From positions 62,001 through 126,000 of the forward strand of contig CACAFC010000001.1 in the NCBI GenBank assembly GCA_902531765.1: a stretch of 64,000 nt of DNA. The letters are read 5' to 3'. Within the stretch, counting starts at the first letter, position 1; each line of letters begins with the position of its first letter. This DNA comes from an uncultured Pelagibacteraceae bacterium. GTDB taxonomy: Bacteria > Pseudomonadota > Alphaproteobacteria > Pelagibacterales > Pelagibacteraceae. The notes beneath the pieces were generated by a model, which did no database searches, was not told the DNA's origin, and saw only the letters and a program-made list of their open reading frames with translations. Shown one piece after another: positions 18,074 through 29,810 of the stretch. The translations under genes and the position numbers were made by a program.

Positions 18074-18865
18074 CTACAGAACTGAGAAAATAGAATTATT
18101 TTCCAAATTTTTCAAAAGTGATTCACCAATTAGAAAAGTTTTAATAGATGTTTTATTAGAGAGTTCTAATAGTTCATCTTTATTTTTAATTCCACTTTCA
18201 GAAATTAATGGACCTTTATGATTAACTAAAACATCATGAATATCAAAAGTTGTATTTATATCGGTTTTAAGTGTCTTTAAGTTCCTATTATTGATGCCAA
18301 TTAATGCATCTTCAAATTTTAAAGCTTGTTTTGCCTCTTTGACTGTATGTACCTCAACTATAACAGATATATTTAATTTTAATGCTTCCTCATATAACTC
18401 ATTAGCAAGGCTTTCACTTACACCAGCTAATATAATCAAAATTGCATCTGCTCCGTGACTTTTTGCTAATGGAATTTGAAATTTATCCACAAAAAAGTCC
18501 TTACAGAGAATTGGTAAATTAACATTTTGTTTGATTTTATTTATATGTGTTAAATTTCCTAAAAAAAAATTTTCTTCAGTCAAAACTGATAAACAAGTAG
18601 CTTTATTATCATTATATATATTAGCTATTTTAACAGGGTCATAATCATTTATGATTACACCTGCAGAAGGACTAGCTTTTTTGATCTCAGCAATAATTGA
18701 AAATTTGTTTTGCTTAATATTTTTTTTAATTTTTTCTTTAAAATTAACAAAAGTTTTATTTTTTTCTATTAATTCATTTAATGTGTCTATTGAAAAATTT
18801 TTTTTAGAATTTTCAATTTTTTCTATTTTTTTTTTAATAATCTTTTCGAGTATATTTTCAGACAT
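18074..18865 (-). CDS. trpC: Indole-3-glycerol phosphate synthase
   Basis: TrpC closes the indole ring from CdRP in tryptophan synthesis. Phosphate- and substrate-binding motifs are clear: AEIKKASPSAGVI near residue 58, GINNRNLKTLKTD near 190 and ISESGIKN near 217. The 263 aa are a stand-alone TrpC without a fused TrpF. It overlaps trpD by eight bases. It is the last gene of the trp run, and an 88-base gap with the SOS boxes separates it from lexA. Confidence 0.96.
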   Translation of the reverse strand: MSENILEKIIKKKIEKIENSKKNFSIDTLNELIEKNKTFVNFKEKIKKNIKQNKFSIIAEIKKASPSAGVIINDYDPVKIANIYNDNKATCLSVLTEENFFLGNLTHINKIKQNVNLPILCKDFFVDKFQIPLAKSHGADAILIILAGVSESLANELYEEALKLNISVIVEVHTVKEAKQALKFEDALIGINNRNLKTLKTDINTTFDIHDVLVNHKGPLISESGIKNKDELLELSNKTSIKTFLIGESLLKNLENNSIFSVL

Positions 18866-19850
18866 TTTGAATTTTTTCTAAATGTTGGATTACTTTATTT
18901 GATAAAATATGTTTTCTGGCGTTGTTATAAGCTTCGCTAAAATCTTCGTGAGTTTCATTTACAATTAATCCGGCTGCAGTATTTAAACATACGGCTTTAG
19001 AAAAATCATTATCCTTACCCTCAAATATTTCAATCATTTTATTTGCATTGAATTTTGCATCATCTCCAATTAGATTTTCAAATTTATCTGCATTTACATT
19101 AAATTCTTTCGGATCAATGATAATTTCAGATATAACATTGTTTTTTAATTGAATAATATTTGTTTTAGCATATGGTGAAATTTCATCTAAACCATCTTCA
19201 CTATTAACGATCCATGCAAATTTAATATCTAAATTTTTTAAAGCATTAGCAAATGTTTTTAATAGTTTTTTTTCAAAGACACCAACAACTTGTCTTTTTA
19301 CTAAGGCTGGACTACTTAAAGGACCAATCATATTAAAAATTGTTCTTTTGCCAATTTTTTTTCGAGTGGGGCCAACATACTTCATTGCACTATGGTAATT
19401 AGGAGCAAACATGAAACCAAAATTATTTTTACTAATTTGAGCCTCAATATTTTCTGGTTCTAAATTAATGTTAATATTTAGAGCTTCTAAAACATCTCCA
19501 GATCCACATTTAGAGGACACTGCTTTATTTCCGTGTTTTGCTACTTTAACACCCATACTGGCGAGTAATAATGCAGAGGCAGTAGAAATATTAAGCGTAT
19601 TCATTCCATCACCACCCGTTCCGCATGTATCAACACAATTATCTACATTTACTCTTTTTGACTTATCTCTAAGCACGTAAACACCACCAGCAATTTCATC
19701 TGAAACTTCACCTTTAGCTGACAAGAGCGTTAAAAAATCAAATATTTCATGTTCGTTTGCTTTACCCTCCATCAATAATTCAAAAGCTGCCTTACTTTCT
19801 TCAAAAGAGAGATCTTCTTTATTCTTAATTTTATCTATGAATTGTTTCAT
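18858..19850 (-). CDS. trpD: Anthranilate phosphoribosyltransferase
   Basis: TrpD transfers phosphoribose from PRPP to anthranilate. The PRPP-binding motif GTGGDGMNTLNIST lies near residue 80, followed by KHGNKAVSSKCGSGDVLEAL, both family hallmarks. The 330 aa are usual and there is no fused TrpG. It follows trpG after five bases and overlaps trpC by eight. Confidence 0.96.
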   Translation of the reverse strand: MKQFIDKIKNKEDLSFEESKAAFELLMEGKANEHEIFDFLTLLSAKGEVSDEIAGGVYVLRDKSKRVNVDNCVDTCGTGGDGMNTLNISTASALLLASMGVKVAKHGNKAVSSKCGSGDVLEALNININLEPENIEAQISKNNFGFMFAPNYHSAMKYVGPTRKKIGKRTIFNMIGPLSSPALVKRQVVGVFEKKLLKTFANALKNLDIKFAWIVNSEDGLDEISPYAKTNIIQLKNNVISEIIIDPKEFNVNADKFENLIGDDAKFNANKMIEIFEGKDNDFSKAVCLNTAAGLIVNETHEDFSEAYNNARKHILSNKVIQHLEKIQNV

Positions 19851-19855
19851 TGATT

Positions 19856-20425
19856 TTAAATTCTAATAAAATTTTTTAAAATTTTAATACCTAATTTAGT
19901 TTTAATACTTTCAGGGTGAAATTGCACTCCATGAACATTATATTTTCTATGTTGAACACCCATAATTAAACCATCTTTACTCTCAGCTGTGATTTCAAGG
20001 TGTTTTGATAGTGATTTTTTATCAATAATTAAGCTGTGATAGCGTGTTGCTTCAAATGATTTTGGAAGATTTTTTAAAATTCCTAGTTTTTTTGAGATTA
20101 TTTTACTTGTTTTACCATGCATTAGTCTTTTAGCTTGAACAATTTTAGAACCAAATACTTGTCCTATTATTTGATGCCCAAGACAAACTCCAAGTATTGG
20201 GATTTTTTTATATAAAGATTTTACTATCTTTAAACAATTACCTGATTGATTAGGATTACCTGGACCTGGTGAGATTACAATTTTATTATATTTTTTTTTT
20301 AATATTTGATTAGATGTAATCTGATCATTTCTTATAACATCTACCCTCACTTTCAATGATGATAAGTAATGATAAAGATTGAAAGTAAAACTATCGTAAT
20401 TATCTATAAGAATTATTTTTTTCAT
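19856..20425 (-). CDS. trpG: Anthranilate synthase component II (glutamine amidotransferase)
   Basis: TrpG releases ammonia from glutamine for TrpE. It is a class I amidotransferase. The nucleophile cysteine is in PILGVCLGHQIIGQ, and the His/Glu pair is in HGVQFHPESI near the C-terminus. The 189 aa are standard. It overlaps trpE by four bases. In many bacteria the same subunit also serves PabB, and no separate pabA is visible in this window. Confidence 0.94.
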   Translation of the reverse strand: MKKIILIDNYDSFTFNLYHYLSSLKVRVDVIRNDQITSNQILKKKYNKIVISPGPGNPNQSGNCLKIVKSLYKKIPILGVCLGHQIIGQVFGSKIVQAKRLMHGKTSKIISKKLGILKNLPKSFEATRYHSLIIDKKSLSKHLEITAESKDGLIMGVQHRKYNVHGVQFHPESIKTKLGIKILKNFIRI

Positions 20426-21882
20426 TTTAAAGCATTAATCAAAGCTTTCGCTTTATTTACAGTTTCTTCATACTCTTTTAAAGGTTTGCTATCAGCAACA
20501 ATTCCAGCACCAGCTTGAACATAGAATTTATTTTTTTTAGCTACAGCTGTTCTTAAAGCTATACAAGTATCAAATTCACCATTTGCTGAAAAATAACCAA
20601 TACCACCAGCGTAAACTTTTCTCTTAGTTGTTTCTAATTCATCAATTATTTCCATAGCTCTAATTTTTGGTGCGCCAGAAACAGTTCCCGCAGGAAAACC
20701 AGCTAGAAGTGATTTAAATTTTGAAAACTTCTTATCATATTCACCGATGACATTAGATACTATGTGCATTACATGAGAATATTTCTCAATAATAAAGCTT
20801 TCAGTTACTTTTACAGTATTAATTTTTGAAACTTTGCCAGCATCATTTCTGCCTAAATCCAATAACATTAAATGCTCTGAAAGCTCCTTTTTATCTTGAA
20901 GAAGATCTTTTTCATAAAAACGATCCTCACCCAATGTTTTACCTCTAGGTCTTGTTCCAGCGATTGGTCTTACAGTGATTTTGTTATCTCTTAGTCTCAC
21001 CAGTATTTCTGGGCTAGCACCAATAATTTGAAAATCATTGAAATTGAAAAAAAACATAAAAGGTGAAGGGTTAGTTACTCTAAGTTTTTTATAAATATCA
21101 ATTGGTTTTTTTGTTAGCTTAGCTTCAAATCTTTGACTTAAAACTACCTGAAATATATCTCCTAATTTAATATATTCTTTTGCTTTATTGACCATTTGCA
21201 AAAATCTATTTTTAGAAGTGTTTGATTTAACTTTAATATTTCTTGATTTAAGCTCAGTTCTATAATGTAAATTCTTAATTGATGATTGAATAATCAATCT
21301 AAAAAGATCTGATCTTACCTCATCATATTTTTTTTGATAATCTATAATTTTTTCATCTTTATAGATATTTCTTATATAGAAAATTTCTTTTTTTAAATTA
21401 TCATGAATTATAAGTATTCTTGGTCTTAGAAGTCTTACATCAGGTATACTAAGATCATCCTTACAATTGTTCGGAATTTTCTCAATATATCTTATAGAGT
21501 CATAAGAAAAATATCCCGAAATTAAAGAACAAATTTTTGGTAAACTTTTAGGTGTTTCAAATTTAAATTCTTCAATAATTTTTTCGATTAAATTTTCTGG
21601 TTTATCTTTAAGTTTGACTTTTTTTTTATTTTTAATCAAATAAGAATTATTATTCTTAAATTCCCATATCTTATCAGGATTTTTTCCAAATATAGTGTAT
21701 CTTCCTTTGATTTTACCTTTTTCTACTGACTCAAATATAAAGCTATTTTTTTCACTTAAAAAATTATCTATTAAATTTGAAATCTCTTCATCACCTTTGA
21801 TTTTTTTTGAAGTATATATAATCTGATTTTTATTGCTTCTATGTCGAAACTTAAAATCTTTGAAGCTTCGATTTATGTTCAT
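20422..21882 (-). CDS. trpE: Anthranilate synthase component I
   Basis: TrpE converts chorismate to anthranilate. Conserved blocks include PIAGTRPRGKT, LLDLGRNDAGKVS, FPAGTVSGAPKIRAMEIID and YAGGIGYFSANGEFDTCIA. The N-terminal FESVEKGKIKGRY block resembles the tryptophan feedback site (LLES...GRYS) of regulated enzymes, so feedback inhibition is likely. The 486 aa are normal. It begins four bases inside the end of the PpiD-like gene. I see no trp leader peptide or attenuator, because no gap precedes it. Confidence 0.95.
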   Translation of the reverse strand: MNINRSFKDFKFRHRSNKNQIIYTSKKIKGDEEISNLIDNFLSEKNSFIFESVEKGKIKGRYTIFGKNPDKIWEFKNNNSYLIKNKKKVKLKDKPENLIEKIIEEFKFETPKSLPKICSLISGYFSYDSIRYIEKIPNNCKDDLSIPDVRLLRPRILIIHDNLKKEIFYIRNIYKDEKIIDYQKKYDEVRSDLFRLIIQSSIKNLHYRTELKSRNIKVKSNTSKNRFLQMVNKAKEYIKLGDIFQVVLSQRFEAKLTKKPIDIYKKLRVTNPSPFMFFFNFNDFQIIGASPEILVRLRDNKITVRPIAGTRPRGKTLGEDRFYEKDLLQDKKELSEHLMLLDLGRNDAGKVSKINTVKVTESFIIEKYSHVMHIVSNVIGEYDKKFSKFKSLLAGFPAGTVSGAPKIRAMEIIDELETTKRKVYAGGIGYFSANGEFDTCIALRTAVAKKNKFYVQAGAGIVADSKPLKEYEETVNKAKALINALK

Positions 21883-23294
21883 TGAAAGAAATTCTTAACT
21901 CGTTCTATTGTTTTTTGGTTTAAAGTAACATTATATCTACTATTAAGATATAGATCATAAGACTTTAACATATTATTTTTTAAATTCGAATTTTGTTTAT
22001 TTGTATAATCTATAATTTCATTGTTATTATCAATTAGTTCAACTTGGTAATCTTTGACTTTAGCCAAGTAAATGTTTTCTTTTTCATCATTTATTAAAGT
22101 GAATGAATTAATTGGTAAAGAATATAAAATTTTGACTGCGTTAATATCAAATTTTTTGTTGTCTCTTATTGAATTTAATTTTGCTGTTTTGATATTTTGT
22201 TGGCCCATTTGTATAAATTCGTTATCATTAAATTCATTATTCTTAATTTTTTCTATTAAATTAGTATTGTAATCAAATTTATTCTTCTGAAAAATTAAAT
22301 CTAAAATATCTTCTTTAGTTTGACCGTTTGTTATATCGGGCTCTCTACTTTCATTTTTTTGAATTTTGTATAAAACATAATCATCACCTAATTCAAAAAT
22401 ATCAAAATCAGTTCCTTTTAATTCAAAAATTTTTTTTTCAACTTCATTTTTATCAGATGAAAATAAAAAATCTTTAACTTTTGTGGATTTAAGATTAAGA
22501 TTTGAAACAATTGAGTTGAATGGAACTTCGTTAGAAATATCAATCTCAATTTGGTCAATTTTATCAAAAAAAGATTGATTAAATTCATCTACACCTATTA
22601 AATTTTTTGGATTAATTATTGAGTATTCAAAATCAAGATAATCAACTTTTAAATTCTCTTTATTTTCCTCTAGGAATTTTTTTAAATCATTATCAGTAAA
22701 ATCACCTTTTTTTTTATAGAATTTATCCAAGTTAATGAAATCTATTTCTAATTTTTTATTTTCCTCTTCATAAAGCTTTTTTACTAAAAACTTTGGTGAA
22801 ACAGTTCCGGCACCTACAAAACTGAACAAGTTTTTTTGTAATTCACGATTTTTAAGACGTAATTCAAACTGCGGTGCTGATTGATTATTTTCAAGTAAAA
22901 ACTTTTCATATTTAAGTCTTTGAAAATTTCCTTGATCATCTAGAAAATTTTTATTTTTTTTAATCATTTTAAGTAGTGTTTCTTTTGAAATAATCAAATC
23001 ATATTCCCTAATTTCTAGATCTAAAATTTTTGTCGAAACCAATCCAGACAATAATTCCTCAATAATATTATTATTTAAATTTTCTCTTATTGTCTCCTGA
23101 GGAATTCCAGAATTATTCAAGTAATCAATAAATTCTTCCGTAGAAACTTTAGACTCATTTATTTCAACAATTGAGTTTGTATTTCCACTACTGAACATAC
23201 TTCCCATACCCCAAAAAACAAAAGGAATGATCATTATGAAAACTAATATCCCAGCAAACTTTGTTTTGGCAAAATTTCTAAAACTACCTATCAT
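21879..23294 (-). CDS. PpiD-like membrane-anchored periplasmic chaperone lacking a clear rotamase domain
   Basis: One N-terminal membrane anchor (about residues 13-34, GILVFIMIIPFVFWG) is followed by a SurA-N-like chaperone domain (about 40-190, VEINESKVSTEEFIDYL). PpiD proteins are usually about 620 aa with a central parvulin domain. This one has 471 aa, and the parvulin hallmark is not recognisable in the shorter remainder. Its place before trpE and divergent from tpiA matches ppiD in alphaproteobacteria. The likely role is holding newly secreted proteins near SecYEG; isomerase activity is doubtful. Confidence 0.75.
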   Translation of the reverse strand: MIGSFRNFAKTKFAGILVFIMIIPFVFWGMGSMFSSGNTNSIVEINESKVSTEEFIDYLNNSGIPQETIRENLNNNIIEELLSGLVSTKILDLEIREYDLIISKETLLKMIKKNKNFLDDQGNFQRLKYEKFLLENNQSAPQFELRLKNRELQKNLFSFVGAGTVSPKFLVKKLYEEENKKLEIDFINLDKFYKKKGDFTDNDLKKFLEENKENLKVDYLDFEYSIINPKNLIGVDEFNQSFFDKIDQIEIDISNEVPFNSIVSNLNLKSTKVKDFLFSSDKNEVEKKIFELKGTDFDIFELGDDYVLYKIQKNESREPDITNGQTKEDILDLIFQKNKFDYNTNLIEKIKNNEFNDNEFIQMGQQNIKTAKLNSIRDNKKFDINAVKILYSLPINSFTLINDEKENIYLAKVKDYQVELIDNNNEIIDYTNKQNSNLKNNMLKSYDLYLNSRYNVTLNQKTIERVKNFFQ

Positions 23295-23309
23295 TACTAT
23301 ATAAATTTA

Positions 23310-23336
23310 TTGATCTATAAAAAGCAAACCTATAGA
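23310..23336 (+). promoter_or_regulatory. Possible tpiA promoter
   Basis: TTGATC (23310-23315) and TATAGA (23331-23336), 15 bases apart, lie in the 56-base divergent gap between the PpiD-like gene and tpiA. They would give a leader of only about 8 bases. The spacing is short, so this is a weak call. Confidence 0.3.
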
Positions 23337-23350
23337 TTAAATTTCAGTAG

Positions 23351-24088
23351 ATGACAAATAAATATATGTATTTTATCGCAAATTGGAAAATGTTCGGTGG
23401 ATTAAGTACATTAAATTCACTTACTAAAGTAATTAAATTTTTGAAAATTTTTAAAAAGTCAAAAAATACTAAAATAATTTATTGCCCACCAAATATATTA
23501 ATTCACCCAATGTTTAAGAGGGTCATGAATTCCAAAATTCAAGTTGGTGCTCAAAATTGTCATGAAAGTCTTACATATGGTGCTTCAACGGGTTCTATAA
23601 ATTCTATGATGTTAAAGAATGTTGGAGCCAAATATGTTATTCTGGGTCATTCAGAAAATCGTGAGTCTGGTGAGACAGATAAATTAATTAATACTAAGAT
23701 TAAAGCAGCAACTAAATCAGGTTTAAAAGTTATTTTTTGTATCGGTGAAACTTTAGGTCAAAAAAGAAAAAAAATTACCAACAAAATTTTATTAAAGCAA
23801 ATTACATTAGGTCTGCAAAAAGTTAAGAGAAGAAAAAATATTGTTATTGCTTATGAGCCTGTGTGGTCAATTGGGACAGGTGTTATACCTAAATCAGATG
23901 ACTTATTTAGAACTATTAATTTTATTAAAAAGAAAGTTAAAAATATCAAAGTTTTATATGGTGGTTCGGTAAATCCAAAAAATATAAATGAATTAAAATT
24001 AATAAAAAATATTGATGGATTTCTAATAGGAGGAGCTTCACTAGATCCCAAAAAATTTATTGATATAATCAAAAAAACATATAATTAA
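23351..24088 (+). CDS. tpiA: Triosephosphate isomerase
   Basis: TpiA interconverts dihydroxyacetone phosphate and glyceraldehyde 3-phosphate. Catalytic residues are seen as the N-terminal lysine in FIANWKMFGG, His100 in ILGHSENR and Glu169 in AYEPVWSIGTG. The phosphate-binding LYGGSVNPKN and FLIGGASLDP follow. The 245 aa are normal. It is the first gene of the + strand run with secG, pyrG, kdsA and eno, an order widely kept in alphaproteobacteria. Confidence 0.96.
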   Translation: MTNKYMYFIANWKMFGGLSTLNSLTKVIKFLKIFKKSKNTKIIYCPPNILIHPMFKRVMNSKIQVGAQNCHESLTYGASTGSINSMMLKNVGAKYVILGHSENRESGETDKLINTKIKAATKSGLKVIFCIGETLGQKRKKITNKILLKQITLGLQKVKRRKNIVIAYEPVWSIGTGVIPKSDDLFRTINFIKKKVKNIKVLYGGSVNPKNINELKLIKNIDGFLIGGASLDPKKFIDIIKKTYN

Positions 24089-24093
24089 CCCTC

Positions 24094-24387
24094 ATGGAAA
24101 ACATATTGTTAGTTTTAAATATCATTCTAGCTTTAGTTTTAGTTTTGTTAGTTTTAATGCAAAAATCTGAAGGTGGAGCTCTTGGAATCGGAGTTTCTCA
24201 GGAAAACATGATGTTTTCAAAGTCAGCAGGAAATTTCATGACAAAAGCAACCGGTGTTGTTGCAACTCTGTTTATCATATGCAGTTTAGCTTTAACGATC
24301 GTATCTAGAGGTGATTTAACACCTTCTAGCTCAGTTTTAGATCAAGTTGAAGAAGATACACCAACGATCCCAGAAAATAATAATTAA
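24094..24387 (+). CDS. secG: Preprotein translocase subunit SecG
   Basis: SecG is the small accessory subunit of the SecYEG channel. Two hydrophobic segments (about 4-22 and 55-73) flank the conserved LMQKSEGGALGIG motif at about 26-38. The 97 aa are slightly short of the usual 110-130, with a brief acidic C-terminal tail. It sits between tpiA and pyrG, as in most proteobacteria. Confidence 0.93.
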   Translation: MENILLVLNIILALVLVLLVLMQKSEGGALGIGVSQENMMFSKSAGNFMTKATGVVATLFIICSLALTIVSRGDLTPSSSVLDQVEEDTPTIPENNN

Positions 24388-24390
24388 TAC

Positions 24391-26865
<2,475 letters not shown>

Positions 26866-26871
26866 AAATAA

Positions 26872-28128
26872 GTGAGTAAAATTTCAAAAGTAAAAGCCCG
26901 ACAAGTTTTCGATAGTAGAGGTAATCCGACAATAGAAGCTGAGGTTTTTGTCAAAAACCAAAGTGCAATTGCAATTTGCCCCTCAGGTGCATCGACAGGA
27001 ACTTATGAAGCTTTCGAAAAAAGAGATAAAAACAATAAAAGATACTTAGGAAAAAGTGTTCTGAATGCAATTAATTTAGTCAACACTAAAATCTCAAATA
27101 AACTTAAAGGTCAAAGTGTACATAATCAAGAGAGAATAGACTCTATAATGATTAATTTAGATGGAACTAGACAAAAAACAAAGTTAGGAGCTAATTCTAT
27201 ATTAGCTGTATCAATGGCAGCAAAAAAACTTTCAGCAAAAATTAACAAACAACCATTGTATAAAACTTTCCTAGTAAAAAATAATTATAAATTACCTTTT
27301 CCACTTATGAATATAATTAATGGTGGAGCACATGCTAATAATGGTTTGAGAATTCAAGAATTTATGATTAGACCAGATCGTGCAAAAAATTTTTCTGATG
27401 CGATGAGAATTTGTTTTTTGGTGATTAAAAATTTAAGTAAGATTATTGAGAATAAAGGATTATCTACATCTGTTGGAGATGAGGGCGGATTTGCACCAAT
27501 GATTTACAATAATAATCAAGCGTTAGATTTAATTGTTTCAGCTATTAAGAAGTCAGGTTTTTTAAACGGTAAAGATGTTTCAATCTGTTTGGATGTAGCT
27601 GCAAATGAATTATATAAAAAAAATAAGTACTCTATTCATTCTAAAAGTTATATTTCTGTGGAAAAATCTATTCAAGAATATAAAAAAATGATTAATAAAT
27701 ATAAGATTAAATCAATCGAAGATCCTTTCGCAGAGAGTGATTGGATGTCATGGAGCAAGTTAATGAAATCCCTTCAAAAAGTGCAGATTGTCGGTGATGA
27801 TCTTTATGTTACAAATCTTGAGCGACTTAAGAAGGGTTTTTTAAATTTATCATCAAATGCAATTTTAATTAAACTTAATCAAATCGGCACTGTTTCAGAG
27901 ACTTTAGATGTAATTAGATTTGCTCAAACTATAGGATTTAAAACAATCATTTCGCATAGATCTGGTGATAGTGAAGATACATTTATTGCTGACCTAGCAG
28001 TGGGTACTAATTCTAACCAAATTAAAACAGGATCTTTAGCTAGATCAGAAAGAGTTGCTAAATATAACCAATTATTACGTATAGAAGAAGAACTTGGAAA
28101 AAAAGCTAGAATGAATAAGATTCATTAA
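26872..28128 (+). CDS. eno: Enolase
   Basis: Enolase interconverts 2-phosphoglycerate and PEP. The N-terminal RQVFDSRGNPTIEAEV, the PSGASTG loop, the metal ligands around SICLDVAANE and SIEDPFAESDW, and the C-terminal SHRSGDSEDTFIADLAV are intact. The 418 aa are slightly short (usual about 430). The start codon is GTG at 26872, supported by the conserved N-terminus beginning a few residues later. Its last base is the first base of the ftsB-like ATG. Confidence 0.96.
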   Translation: MSKISKVKARQVFDSRGNPTIEAEVFVKNQSAIAICPSGASTGTYEAFEKRDKNNKRYLGKSVLNAINLVNTKISNKLKGQSVHNQERIDSIMINLDGTRQKTKLGANSILAVSMAAKKLSAKINKQPLYKTFLVKNNYKLPFPLMNIINGGAHANNGLRIQEFMIRPDRAKNFSDAMRICFLVIKNLSKIIENKGLSTSVGDEGGFAPMIYNNNQALDLIVSAIKKSGFLNGKDVSICLDVAANELYKKNKYSIHSKSYISVEKSIQEYKKMINKYKIKSIEDPFAESDWMSWSKLMKSLQKVQIVGDDLYVTNLERLKKGFLNLSSNAILIKLNQIGTVSETLDVIRFAQTIGFKTIISHRSGDSEDTFIADLAVGTNSNQIKTGSLARSERVAKYNQLLRIEEELGKKARMNKIH

Positions 28129-28436
28129 TGCTTCAAAGATTAAAAAAAAATTATTTCATACTTATATCAGTTTTTCTAATTATATATTTTTTCTTCAATC
28201 TTTTATCAGGTGAAAGAGGATTAATTTCCTACTATGAAAAAAAACAAATTTTAAATGATTTAAAAATTAAGGAATTATCATTAAAAAATCAAATAAATGA
28301 CTTGGATTTTAAGAATTCATTATTAAGTGACAATCTAGATCTTGATTATATTGAAACTTTAATTAGAGAAAGATTCTTATTTGGAAAAAAAAATGAAAAA
28401 ATCTATATTATAAAAAAAGATGACACAAAAAATTAA
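28128..28436 (+). CDS. FtsB/DivIC-like septum formation initiator
   Basis: A small bitopic protein of 102 aa with one membrane segment at about residues 10-27 and a coiled coil at about 38-75, then a short C-terminal region. This is the FtsB/DivIC layout of the divisome complex with FtsQ and FtsL. It follows enolase as ftsB does across proteobacteria. Sequence is poorly conserved in this family, so position carries much of the weight. It overlaps lipA by 17 bases. The pdhA, pdhB, pdhC and lpd genes usual at this point are absent. Confidence 0.8.
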   Translation: MLQRLKKNYFILISVFLIIYFFFNLLSGERGLISYYEKKQILNDLKIKELSLKNQINDLDFKNSLLSDNLDLDYIETLIRERFLFGKKNEKIYIIKKDDTKN

Positions 28437-29352
28437 ACCAAGACATCCTGAAAAAATAAAAAATCCAATTAATCCTATTAAGAAAAAACCTGAATGGATT
28501 AGATCTAAACTATATAATAGTAGAGAATTTTTTTTAACAAAATCAATTGTAAATAAAAATAATCTCGTAACAGTTTGTCAGGAAGCAAATTGTCCAAATA
28601 TAACCGAGTGTTGGAGCAAAAGACATGCAACCTTTATGATAATGGGTAATACATGTACAAGAGCTTGTGCTTTTTGTGATGTAAAAACCGGTAAACCAGA
28701 AAAATTAGATAAGTTAGAACCAATCAAGATATCTCAAGCTGTTAAAAAATTAGATCTAAAACACGTTGTAATAACTTCAGTTGATAGAGATGATTTGGAT
28801 GATGGTGGCTCAAATCATTTTTATGAAGTTATAAATCAAACAAGAAAAACTAATCCTAATACAACTATCGAAGTTTTGACGCCTGATTTTTTAAGAAAGG
28901 GTGATGCTTACAAGAAAGTACTAGAAGCTAATCCAGATGTTTTTAATCATAATATTGAAACTGTTCCCAGTCTTTATCTAAAAGTAAGACCTGGCTCAAG
29001 ATATTTTGCATCTCTTGAACTTTTAAAAAATGCGAAAAAAATGAATAAGAAGGTTTTTACAAAATCAGGAATTATGGTTGGTTTAGGTGAGACCAGAGAT
29101 GAAATTTTACAAGTAATGGATGATTTAAAATCTGCGGATGTAGATTTTTTAACAATTGGACAGTATTTACAACCATCAGTAAAACATTTTCCATTAGATA
29201 GATATTATAAACCTGAAGAGTTTAAAGAATTAGGTGATATTGCAAAAGCAAAAGGTTTTTTATTAGTCTCTTCATCTCCTTTAACAAGATCTTCATATCA
29301 TGCAGATGAAGACTTCGCCAAACTTCAACAAAATAGATTAAAAAGTCATTAA
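28420..29352 (+). CDS. lipA: Lipoyl synthase
   Basis: LipA is a radical SAM enzyme that inserts two sulfurs into protein-bound octanoyl groups. The auxiliary [4Fe-4S] ligands are Cys53, Cys58 and Cys64. The radical SAM cluster ligands are Cys79, Cys83 and Cys86 in CTRACAFC. The C-terminal [15 protein letters not shown] is also conserved. The 310 aa are normal. It overlaps the ftsB-like gene by 17 bases and shares its last base with the next gene. Its usual partners, the pyruvate dehydrogenase genes, are not beside it here. Confidence 0.97.
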   Translation: MTQKIKPRHPEKIKNPINPIKKKPEWIRSKLYNSREFFLTKSIVNKNNLVTVCQEANCPNITECWSKRHATFMIMGNTCTRACAFCDVKTGKPEKLDKLEPIKISQAVKKLDLKHVVITSVDRDDLDDGGSNHFYEVINQTRKTNPNTTIEVLTPDFLRKGDAYKKVLEANPDVFNHNIETVPSLYLKVRPGSRYFASLELLKNAKKMNKKVFTKSGIMVGLGETRDEILQVMDDLKSADVDFLTIGQYLQPSVKHFPLDRYYKPEEFKELGDIAKAKGFLLVSSSPLTRSSYHADEDFAKLQQNRLKSH

Positions 29353-29810
29353 TGCCAAAAGCTTCAGTTAAGCGATTAATTGAATGTAAAAAAAAAGATC
29401 TAATTGATTTAGTTTTGGATATTGAAAAATATCCAGAATTTGTCCCATTCTGTTACGATGCAAGAATATGTGAAAATAAAAATGAAGGTGATTTAACAAA
29501 AATAATTGCAGATTTAACAATAGGTAAAGGACCATTTAAAGATACTTATAAAAGCGACGTGGTTTTTAATAGAAAGGAAGACTCAATATTTGTTAAGAAT
29601 ATAGAGGGGCCTCTGAATCATTTATCCAATAATTGGATTTTTGTAGATAAAGAGAATGGAATTACCGAAGTTTCTTTTGATATTGATTTTGAAATCAAAA
29701 ATAAATTTTTAAATTCTTTAATGATAGTATCTTTTCAATTTGGATTAGAGAAAATAGCTGATGCATTTCAAAAAAGAGCAGAAAAGTTATTTAGCAGCTC
29801 TAAGAACTAG
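29352..29810 (+). CDS. COQ10/RatA-like START-domain protein
   Basis: A single-domain polyketide-cyclase/START fold of 152 aa. The N-terminus (KRLIECKKKDLIDLVLDIEKYPEFVPFC) and the LNHLSNNWIFVDKENGITEVSFDIDFEIKN stretch match the COQ10/RatA family. Members in alphaproteobacteria are thought to chaperone ubiquinone for respiration, while E. coli RatA was linked to ribosome assembly. Its location after lipA matches the alphaproteobacterial order. It converges on the cinA-like gene with a 24-base overlap. Confidence 0.85.
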   Translation: MPKASVKRLIECKKKDLIDLVLDIEKYPEFVPFCYDARICENKNEGDLTKIIADLTIGKGPFKDTYKSDVVFNRKEDSIFVKNIEGPLNHLSNNWIFVDKENGITEVSFDIDFEIKNKFLNSLMIVSFQFGLEKIADAFQKRAEKLFSSSKN

